Positions 55,500-64,000 of a DNA stretch of 64,000 nt are shown piece after piece (positions within the stretch are counted from its first letter, which is position 1; the number at the start of each line of letters is the position of its first letter). Below the pieces are notes generated by a model. That model saw only the letters and a list, made by a program, of their open reading frames with translations. It searched no databases and was not told the DNA's origin. Source of the DNA: Neoceratodus forsteri (taxonomy: Eukaryota > Chordata > Ceratodontiformes > Ceratodontidae); NCBI GenBank assembly GCA_016271365.2, contig CM057459.1:492789501-492853500 (forward strand), in the 5' to 3' direction. The translations under genes were made by a program, and so were the position numbers.

Positions 55500-56862
55500 G
55501 GCGAGGAGTCAAAGGCTAAGCCAGCCATGACAAAATGGGAATTGAGTTCCTCCAGATTTGGGAATTACCTTTGATAAGCCTGCCATTGACAAGGATCTTG
55601 GCTGGAATGGAGGGGGCACTAGGCCATCCTTCAATGGATTTAAGTGTCCTCCAAATTTTATGTGAATTCCCTTTGGCCCGTTCTAGGGTGGAAACATAGT
55701 AGTTTGCTTTAGCAGTGCAGGTGCTTTTTACACACGCATTCCTAGTTGCTGTACTGTAAATGCCTGCCAATCAGCATGGCTCTTGGTACACCTGGCCTGG
55801 GCCCAGAACTTGTCTCTGTTAGTGAGTGCAGCCTTGAGACTTGGAGTAAACCAGGGGTGGGTGGTGTGGCGAACCCTGACCTTGATAAAGGGAGCATGCT
55901 TATTTGCCAATGTGACAAGGTTGTTGTTAAGAACAGAAACAGACTCATCAACTGATTTGGCAAGATAGAGATCTTGCCATCTAACCTTGCCTAAGTCAGA
56001 CAGGTAATTTCCTGCCTGAAATTTACGAAAGGACCATTTAGTTATGAACTTAGGCTGGTGTCGGTTCTTGGCATGTGACCTTATGCATACAACAACCCCA
56101 TGGTCTCTCATATCATTGTGGAACACAGCGGAACATAGTATTTTATGCTGATGAGTGGTTAATATGACATCTAGGAGTGAACTGTTGGCAAGGTTCGATG
56201 TATTATTCCTTGTTGGTTCGCTAACAAGCTGTACTAGGCCAAGCTCATCACAGAGAGAGATTTCAGACTGTGTGATTTCGGGGAAAGCCAGTCCATATTG
56301 AAATCTCCAAATATTATTGTCTCAGAATTGGCAGTCATGATTAGAGATTTAAGTGCATTGAGGATATCAGTTCCACCAGTCGGGGGCCTGTAGTAATAGT
56401 GATGTATTCCATGGAGGGAAGGCGAAGCTTCAGGGAAACAATCTCATATTCCTTCTGTTTAGATTTACAGGAGATATCACTAACTGTATACTTGGTTTTG
56501 AGTAGACAACAATGCCACCCCCAGATTCCCTATCTGCCCTGTATACTTTGTAGCCTATACGGTAATTTGTTGATCAGTAGTGGCCTTTTGAGCCAGGACT
56601 CTGTAATAATGATAAGATCTGGTTCAGTATGAACAGTCCATGCTTGGAGCTGATCAAATTTTTTAGTCAAGCTTAGTAGATTGACTAGCATCATTTTAAG
56701 CCCAGGGGCAGCTGCAAATTCTGTCGGAGAGGAAAGTTGTAATAGGAGGCCAGGATTTAACTCCATATTACCTGAGCAGAGGAGGAGTAGAAGTAGCAAT
56801 TTCTTTAAGGAGCTCAGTATGGATGTAATCACTTTTTTTCTTTGTGACTGCCCCATGGGCAT
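55500..56862 (-). pseudogene. Family-D endonuclease and linker, broken
   Basis: From 56862 down: LLLLLLLCSGNMELNPG, the LINE start motif (NPGP reads NPGL here), then DLIIITESWLKRP with the catalytic Glu. Between 56400 and 56130 several stops occur, but IIFGDFNMDWL is readable around 56300. Frame 56126-55728 gives the C-terminal endonuclease region with HAPFIKVRVRHTTHPWFTP. Frame 55770-55516 shows THLERAK-like linker sequence (YYVSTLERAKGNSHKIWRTL). Multiple stops and a frameshift near 55735 make the protein unusable. Confidence 0.78.
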
Positions 56863-57224
56863 TGCCAGGAGTGTAGGTTTGGTGCTAGAGAAAAAAAGGT
56901 TGACTCTAAAGTATAATGAAGTGACGGAGAGTACTCAGATAGTCATAGGCGAAGGGAGTAAGAATGGGAAGGGGGAGGAGGGGAGAGTGTAGTAAGAGGG
57001 ATGGGGTGCCAAAAGAAGGGAGGTACAGTGTGTAGAGGCAGTATATGTTGGGAAGGGGAGTTCTGGAGCCGTAGTCCTACGTGCTCTGTGTGATGCCCTA
57101 CTAGGATGAGAATACTCAGTGCTGGCATTTGGCCCAGGGGATCAGGATCATGATGCAGTATTGGACCTATTAATAACTTAAACTGGGTGACTGGGTCCTG
57201 GGGTAGGTCACTGATAGACAATTA

Positions 57225-57451
57225 TGTGTGTGGGGGGTCCAAAACATAATATGGCCTACTCTGATTTCACCATGCCCCTCCCCATTGTTTTAGCCAAAAG
57301 CTACCCTGGTAGATTTAGAGATACCCCCCACTCAAAAAAAACCCCTAAAAACCGCAAGTTTTATCACTTCTTTTATCTTTACAGTAAGAGCAAAAAACAA
57401 ACACACATACCACCACCACTGCTCCCTCCCCAACCCCATTTTACCCCAAGG
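57225..57451. other. Short gap between two LINEs
   Basis: About 225 bp with a short A-run and a C-rich stretch. It may include the remaining 5' UTR of the family-D element; nothing decisive is visible. Confidence 0.4.
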
Positions 57452-60224
57452 TAGAAACATAGAAACAAAGAAATCTGTTGGCAGAAAAGGACCCATTGGC
57501 CCATCCAGTCTTCCCCTATCCCCTTCCCCATAGGTATCCCTGACCTTTCCACCTTATAACCCACCCCTGTGTCTTACTGCCCCCACTGATGTAGCTTCCA
57601 GTCTCCTTTTTCCTTCCATTTTTTGCTTAGATGCATGTAGTTATCCAATGCCCTCTTGAACTCCCCCACTGATTTTGCCTCAACCACCCCCTCCTGTAGC
57701 CTATTCCATGGGTCCACCACCCTCTCTGTAAAGTAGTACTCCCTTCTATTTCCTTTGAATTTTCCACCCTCAAGCTTTAAGCTGTGCACCCTAGTTTTTT
57801 GGTTTTCTTTCATCTTGAAGATGCTCCCTTCCCTCACCTTGTTTATTCCCTTCAGATATTTAAAAGTTTCGATCATATCCCTCATCTCTCTCTCCTTGTT
57901 TCCAGGGGATACAGGCTGAGTTCCTCCATCCTCTTTTCATATGTCCTCTTTTCCATGCTGTGCACTATTTTGGTCACCCTCCTCCAGACTCTTTCCGCCA
58001 TATCTATGTCCCTTTGTAGGTGAGGTCTCCAGAACTGTACCTCATACTCCAGGTGGGGATGAACAATGGACCTGTATAGGGGCATTATCACCTCCCTTCT
58101 CCTACTTGTAGTACCCCTTCCTATGCATGCCAGCACTTAATTTGCCTTTCCAACCACTTTGTTGCACTGGTTTGCCTCCTTTAGGTTGTTTGATATGATA
58201 AATCCCCAGATTCCTCTCCTGCTCCATTACCAAAACCTCCTCTCCTCCCAGGGTGTATGTGGCCTTTGGATTCTTGTGTCTTATGTGCATTATTCTGCAT
58301 TTCTTTGCATTAAATCTCACTTGCCAACCCTCTTACCACTCCTACAGCTTAATCAGATCCTCTCTTATTTGCTCCACCTCCCTAGTGTGTCCACCCTATT
58401 GCAGATCTTTGTGTCGTTTGCAAACTGGCACACCTTCCCACTTAGTCCCTCTGCTATATCTCCAATGTAAATGTTAAACAGTATTAGCCCTAATACTGAC
58501 CCCTGGAGAACTCCACTTGTCATCCATCCCTCCCTGGAGTGAACTCCATTTATAACTACCCTTTGACCTCTGTCCCCAAGCCAGTGTTTCACCCAGTTTG
58601 TTATTTTCTTCCCTACCCCTAAACTGCCCAACAAGTTCACCAGTCTCATGTGAGGGACGGTGTCAAAGGCCTTGCTGTAGTCCAGATAGGCCACGTCCAC
58701 TGCCCCTCCCTGATGGCTCTCCCTCATCACTCAGTCGAAGAATTTGACCAAGTTCATCTGGCATGACCTCTCTCCATGAACCCGTGCTGTCTATAATCCT
58801 TTAGACCACCATTTGCCAGGTATTTTACTATCCTTTCCTTTAGAAGAGTCTTCGTAAGCTTACCTACCACTGAAGTAAGACTGACTGGACGATAGTTACT
58901 AGGCTCCTTCTTGCCTCCACTCTTGTGCAGTGGCACCATGTCTGCTTTTTTCCAGTCCACTGGAACTCTCCTAGAGTCCAATGATAGATTAAACAGCCTT
59001 GTTAGTGGTGCTACCAGATACTACCTAAGCTCCTGGAGCACCCTGGGATGTAGAGCATCCGGATCCATTGCCTTGTCTACCCATAACTTACCCAATTCCT
59101 CCCATACCCTGCTGTCCTTGAAAGGGCTAGTGTTCACCTCCCTAGGCTCTGTGCCCTTCCCCCACAACTCCAGTCCCTTTCCCTCCTTTTCAACCATGAA
59201 AACTGAGCAGAAGTACCTGTTTAGCAAGTATGCTTTTTCCTCATCCCTCTCAATCAGAGCTTCCCCCTCTCCTTTAAGTGTCATTATACCCTACCTGTTC
59301 TTCCTTCTCTCACTGATGTACCTGAAGAACTTTTTGTCTCCCCTGATGGCAACTCTCGCAATACTCTACTCTGTATCTGCCTTCATTCTCCTGATTATCT
59401 GCCCTGCCACCCTAGGCTTTTCCCTGTATATCTCCCTTTCTTCCTTTCCTTGTGTTCTTTTGTATGCCCTGAAAGCCCTCTTTTTCTACTCTATTGTCCT
59501 TGCCACCCCTTTAGTGAACCAAAGTGGCCTCCTTCCTCGTTTGCTCTTGCCCACCTTTCTAATACACTGATCAGTGGCCCTCAAAATTCCTCTCTTTAGT
59601 GACCCTCACAGTTCTTCCACGTCCCCAGCTTTTCCTTGCCTTCTGTATTTACCCTGAAAATCTCCCTCATTTTATTGAAATCTGCTCATCGGTAGTCCAT
59701 TATTCTAATGGTAGTCGACTCACTTTCATCCGTGTCCTAAGTCTAAACCTAACTGCTCTGTGGTCACTTGCCCCCAGATTGTCCCCCACTGAGACCTCCA
59801 CTACACTGTTCCCATTTATCAGTATTAAGTCCAGTGTAGCCCCACCCCTAGTCGGTTCTCTGACCAGTTGTGTAGGAGTGCTTCCTGCAGGGATTCCAGT
59901 ATCTCGCTACTCCTGGCTGATGTTGCTGTTGGAATCTTCAAGTCCACATCAGGGAGATTAAAATCCCCTACCAGCAGAAGTTCCCCCTTGCTTGCCATCC
60001 CTTGTACCTCTTGCATTACCTCTTTGTACACTTCCTCTCCTTGATTTAGTAGCCTGTAAACCACTCCAAGGCATATTGCCTCTCCAGTCCGCTTGACCAA
60101 CACGACCCAGAGTACCTCCACCGATCCCAGACTTACCTGCCATGCTGTCACCTTTATCCCATCCTTTACTTATGTTGCCACCCTCCCTTTCCACACCCTG
60201 TCCTTTCTAAAAAGGCTGCACCCA
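57452..60224 (-). mobile_element. CR1 LINE, copy 2, 5'-truncated
   Basis: A minus-strand CR1 whose 3' end at 57452 shows the CR1 signature on the complementary strand (GTAGAAACATAGAAACAAAG followed by GGCCCATCCAGTC). ORF2 runs up to about 60200 where similarity ends inside the endonuclease; a family-A LINE begins there. A different CR1 subfamily from 18405-22354: the 3' UTR differs while the protein motifs are shared. Confidence 0.88.
57574..60194 (-). pseudogene. CR1 ORF2p remnant, copy 2
   Basis: Reading down from 60194: endonuclease with LGVVYRLLNQGEEVY and LLLVGDFNLPDVDLK (59825-60151), a linker with many stops (59284-59800), DKAMDPDALHPRVLQEL (59021-59284), then [14 protein letters not shown] (58754-58981). 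Next come [37 protein letters not shown] and FANDTKICNRVDT (58365-58730), and the C-terminal YFFTERVVDPWNRL (57574-57885). The active site reads FANDT, so the first catalytic Asp is changed to Asn. More than five frame breaks are visible. Confidence 0.86.
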
Positions 60225-60552
60225 GGGGCGTGGCTTGGATGCTGAGGAAGATGGCCACTTAAACATTTAACTCAGTCCCCAGCTACCACAATCAGAGCCA
60301 TTATGCTGACATCCAGAGGCAGTTTACCTCCCTGAGGCAAGAATATGCCTCCTTAGCCCCTACCTATTCGATCGGCACAGGTTTTATTGCGCTTAGGGAG
60401 CCGGCAATTGTCCTGTGGCGCTGGTCCTCTCATGATCTGGACTGTATCTGACTTGGCCTCATAGTTACTACCACTCCTAGAGGGCCCTTGGCTGTGACCG
60501 TGCGACTACATGCTCCTCCTCACAGTTAACAGTGATCTCCTAATCGGCTGAG

Positions 60553-62001
60553 GTGCTAAATTACATCCCTGTTGCAGATGCTGGTACACAGACTTGCTAC
60601 ACCCATCGTATGGCCTCCTCTAACTATCCTTCAGTCTGCCCGGCTGCAACATTCATAGAGCCCTCCTCCCAATCAGTTGATGTGGGTAGCTCTCTCCAGC
60701 ACATCACAGCCCTGCTTAAGATGCTGCTCACCAGGGTAGACTCCTTATCTGCGACTCTTACAGACACTGTTGCTGAGGAGCGGGTGCTCAATGAAAGAAT
60801 GAATGTAGCGGAGCAAAAAACCGAGGACTTGGAATCAAGTCAGGCCAGAATTCTGCAGCGACTTCGATAACATGAGGACAAGCTGGCTATGCTTTGGAGA
60901 AGGGCCAAGGATCAAGAGAACCGAGGGAAGCGCAATAATATTCGAATCCGCGGTTTTTCCGAAGGATCAGAGGGCCCAAATACAGAATGCTTTCTGAATG
61001 AGGAAATCCCCAAAATGTTAGGGGATAGGTGGCAGGGCCCGATAGAGGTGGAAAGGGCACACAGAATACCCGGCGGTTCTCGCTGTACTACTTCATCACC
61101 ACGGCCTATTATAGCCTATATTCTCAAGTACTCCACAAAAGAAAGAGTTTTAAGAGCAGCTCAGGACAGAGGAGAAATCTGCTGGCATGGGGCCAAGGTG
61201 TCTTTCTTTAGAGGCTTCTCTGCCAAAGTGGCAGCCTGAGGGAAAGCATTTACACCCATCAAAAAACTTTTAGCAGAACAAGGTTTCAAGTATGGCTTTT
61301 GTAACCTGGCTTACCTGTATATCTCCTGGGAAGGAAAGGATTTTATCACTGAGACACCTCGAGACATAGAAATGTGGGCCTCCAAACACTGGTCTTTGAC
61401 GCCATTCAAAACTACATCTCTCAGGAAGCTGTGGGTCCCAGGGCAATGAGATCATGGGAGGGTGAACCATCTTTCTGGCGGCAGCTTTCAGGAAGACCAT
61501 ATTAGTGACCCTACGGTCCCGTGGGTAACTACACCCCCCAGGCTTCCTCACTCCACAAACTCATCAGGATCTGCTAGCAGCACACCAAATGCACAGTCTC
61601 ACCTGGCTCGCACCTCCCCCCAGCCACAGTGGGGTTCAGGCCAAGCGACCTGGATTTGCCAGCGTTCACACAGCGATCATGATCCAGCTTCAGTGGGCTC
61701 AGAAACAGCTTCACCTGCCAAGCTAACCAAGTATGAACCCCTCACAGTACACCAACCCACAACTGGTGGCATTCCAGATGAGCTTATCATGGAAGTCGTG
61801 GATGTCAACTCCTGGGCAGACCTTCCTTCAGACCTGGATGACAGGCGAGACCCCATGACCTTGCTGATTAAGCCTGGACTACTGACTTTTGCCAAAGTGC
61901 TTTCTAAAGACTCGCCTGTTATTCCAACACTAGGGAGCCAGCTCCACCGGAATTATCTCTTTTTTGCACCTCCTGCAGTTTACATTTTATTTCTGTCCTG
62001 A
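60553..62001 (+). pseudogene. ORF1p of family-A LINE copy 2
   Basis: Frame 60553-60870 holds a Ser/Thr-rich lead (MASSNYPSVCPAATF) and a coiled-coil-like segment (LLTRVDSLSATLTDTVAEE, AEQKTEDLESSQARILQRL). After a stop the frame continues at 60889 with QENRGKRNNIRIRGFSEGSE and VERAHRIPGG, the RRM-like domain, to 61239. The C-terminal region follows in broken form (about 61240-61460), then a Pro/Ser/Gln-rich extension at 61462-62001 with EVVDVNSWADLPSDLDD. In copy 1 the equivalent reads DWADIPESS. Single stops at 60868 and 61237 suggest moderate age. Confidence 0.82.
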
Positions 62002-63029
62002 GTCCACTTTAATGCTTTAACTTCATTTACTGGCACTCAGAATGGCATTTATAGTGGGTGGGATATCTTTTCAATGGATGAAGCACTGGGATGCACAGGC
62101 TAGATCCCCAACATGTGTTGTTAGAGGGTACTCTACTCATATAATTAAGGGAATGGCCTGGCATCCTGCAGTGCAAGAGGCAGCCTCACTACTGTGTCAA
62201 TATTCCCTGCAACCACGAGCCCCCCACCCAGGCAGGTTATCCTACCCTATTTTAGTTAAGCCTTCCTCTTTTGCCCCATTGGGTACCATTATTCTCTTTG
62301 TTATTTAACTTTGGGAGATTACAGAGGGCACCTGGGCTAGTCCCAAAACTTCAGTAGTATGCAGAACGCCTGGCTCTCAGGCCAGCTTTTTGGAGGCCTT
62401 GAGGCAATGAGCTACATTTAACTTCTTCCTGACCCCTCTACCTTCCCTCTATTTCACATCCTCTTCTTCCCCCTTCCCTCCCTTCCTTCCTTCTGGTTGT
62501 CTCACCCGCTGTTTTACAAGGTGGGGAAATTAGTTGGAGATATTATAGCTGGGGACAGAGTTCTGCGAGACTGGTTGGTCAAACTCCACTTTTCCCCATA
62601 TAGGCGATTGGCTAGCACGGCTGTGCAGTCCTCTCCTCAAGGGTAGAGGCTAAACACCTTCATGCACATTCCAAACACCTTTAGCTTTTTGCTTACTTAA
62701 TTCTGTCTTTTTAATTGACTTGGATTAGCTAGTGGTTAACAGCTTTATAAATATATAGCCTGGTTTACACATTAGTGGACATATTTCTGAAAATTGTAAA
62801 CTAACACTATATATAACTGAACTGCATGTTATTTGGTACATTTAACCTAACTGTCTTTCTTTACCAATAGGTTAGTTCTGCTACGCTTCTCACAGGATAG
62901 CCTACCTTGTCCTTTTCTCTCAACTGATCCTCCTTACTACCTTCAAGGCTAACTGTTTATTCTCTACTGTCTATCCCTACTGGTTTCCTGCTGTGAGTGC
63001 TTATAGACTTTTTGATTTAAGAAACAGAG
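62002..63029 (+). other. ORF1-ORF2 spacer of family-A LINE copy 2
   Basis: Noncoding stretch corresponding to 6318-7349 in copy 1. No promoter, terminator or small gene can be identified. Confidence 0.55.
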
Positions 63030-64000
63030 ATGCAGAATTTGAGGGCCGGTGTTAAGCTCACATCATGGAACGTAAAGGGCCTGAACCACCCGACCAAATG
63101 ATCTATGGTCCTTAAGCACCTACACTCCTTGCAGGCAGATACTGCGTTAATCCAAGAGATGCACCTCACTGCAAAAACTGTAATATGGCTTCAAAATTCT
63201 TGAGCAGGCACTGTGATTACCAGTTCTGCAAGTACCAAGTCTAAAGGGGTAGTTATTTTAATTCAGAAAACATGTCCCTGGACAAAGGACAAAGTGGACT
63301 CCGATGCCCATGGTCGCTGGATAGTGGCTAGGTTTTCCTACCCTGGGGGTATTGCTGTGTTGGCCAATGTTTATGGCCCTAACATGGACAACCCAGAGTT
63401 CTTCCTGGGCCTTAACCAGGCCCTTGACTCTCTTACGGAAGGCTACCCTAACATCCCAATTATGGTAGGTGGGGACTTTAGCCTAACTTTTGACATATTT
63501 TTGGACAAGTCCAAACCAACTTCCCAAACACACCCGAAAGCGGTGCTCACCCTGCAAGTGATGGCGAAGGAGTGGGGATTGACTGATGTATGGCAGAGGG
63601 ACAACCCTTCGGGGAGGGATTACTCCTTTTTTTCAACAGCCCACACCACATATAGTTGAATAGACTTCTGGCTGACTAACTGTCCCACAGCCCAGGACAT
63701 CATCTCCTCCAAGATAGATAACATCCTTATCTCTGACCATGCCCCAGTTTCTTGTACCTACGTGCCCTCAGGGCAGGGTGGTTCTGGCACCAGATGGCGC
63801 TGCAGCACCCTATTTCTTCAGGACCCTGTATTTCAGACTATGGTATGGAACACAGCCAAAGACTACTTCACCAATAATACTGCCATGGACATGTCAGCTG
63901 CTACAGTTTGGGAGGCATTCAAGGCTGTCCTCCCTGGGCACATTATTGCATATGCAGCCTAGAGAAATAAAGCTCAGAGGATGGAGTTGGCCCACCTCCA
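63030..64000 (+). pseudogene. ORF2p N-terminal endonuclease, family-A LINE copy 2 (partial)
   Basis: The frame opens with LTSWNVKGLNHPTK at about 63057, a stop, then ALIQEMHLTAK with the catalytic Glu, KSKGVVILIQK, GRWIVARFSY, NVYGPNMDNPEFFL, IMVGGDFSLTFDIFLD (copy 1 has LLGGDFNL) and NPSGRDYSFFSTAH. After another stop at about 63658 it continues IDFWLTNC, ILISDHAPVS (the catalytic SDHAPV motif) and the linker to the window edge. Three in-frame stops but no frameshift are seen in this part. Confidence 0.84.

Larger units (their letters stand above)
53314..57224 (-). mobile_element. CR1/L2/Rex-group LINE, family D, nearly full length
   Basis: A minus-strand element. On its coding strand it ends with AATAAACCTGAAC and a tail of TTGAAC-type units at 53314-53341, unlike the AATA tail of family C. 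The 3' UTR (53342-54214) is pyrimidine-rich on the coding strand. The reverse transcriptase and endonuclease follow up to 56862, with a probable 5' UTR to about 57224. The right limit is approximate because no target duplication was found. Confidence 0.78.
60225..64000 (+). mobile_element. Tx1/L1-type LINE, family A, copy 2, cut by window end
   Basis: Starts near GGGGCGTGGCTTGG (about 60225) with a 5' region containing GAGGAAGATGGCC, the kind of lead seen in L1-type elements. The 5' UTR runs to about 60552, ORF1 from 60553, a spacer of about 1 kb, and ORF2 from about 63030 beyond the window edge. Protein motifs match copy 1 at 4930-11868, showing that copy 1 lacks most of this 5' region. Confidence 0.84.

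Overview
This window reads as a repeat-dense stretch of a large vertebrate-type nuclear genome. I find no host protein-coding gene, no rRNA or functional tRNA gene, and no bacterial or organellar features. Nearly every recognisable open reading frame belongs to a non-LTR retrotransposon: L2-like, CR1, two Tx1/L1-type families, and several families of the wider CR1/L2/Rex group. They sit among tRNA-derived SINEs, three copies of a long LTR-like element, hAT-like non-autonomous elements, foldback elements, a satellite-like array and uncharacterised repeats. This mixture suits a transposon-swollen genome such as a lungfish, salamander, caecilian or cartilaginous fish. The species cannot be fixed from the sequence alone.

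Layout. 1-4.65 kb: three decayed LINE fragments and a TCTA microsatellite; one LINE carries a foldback insertion. 4.93-11.87 kb: an almost complete Tx1/L1-type element (family A) holding a small hAT-like insertion. 11.9-17.5 kb: mostly unassigned DNA, a V-SINE-like SINE, and the first copy of a noncoding repeat called R here. 17.5-22.35 kb: a long tRNA-derived SINE and a nearly full-length CR1. 22.4-25.4 kb: a second V-SINE-like copy, a satellite-like array and a second long SINE. 26.4-41.0 kb: a four-layer nest of insertions. 41-44.7 kb: a short dispersed repeat, unassigned DNA and a 5'-truncated L1 (family B). 44.8-47.7 kb: a SINE, a foldback element and the second R copy. 47.7-49.4 kb: a complete LTR-like element. 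49.9-52.45 kb: a SINE and a LINE whose 3' tail is split by an hAT-like element. 53.3-60.2 kb: two LINEs on the minus strand. 60.2 kb to the end: a second family-A element cut by the window edge.

The nest is the clearest structure. An LTR-like element on the minus strand (26442-40981, CTAG duplication) was entered by a LINE called family C (27914-40735). That LINE was entered by an L1 called family B (29873-37765, 15-bp duplication). The L1 was in turn entered by another LTR-like element of the first family (33719-35343, CTTC duplication). The relative ages follow directly, and the LTR family must have been active both before and after the two LINEs.

Only one retrotransposon protein looks intact: ORF1p of the family-B L1 (36708-37574). 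All reverse transcriptases here are interrupted by stops, frameshifts or insertions. Family names are my reading of protein motifs and 3' ends and were not checked by database search.
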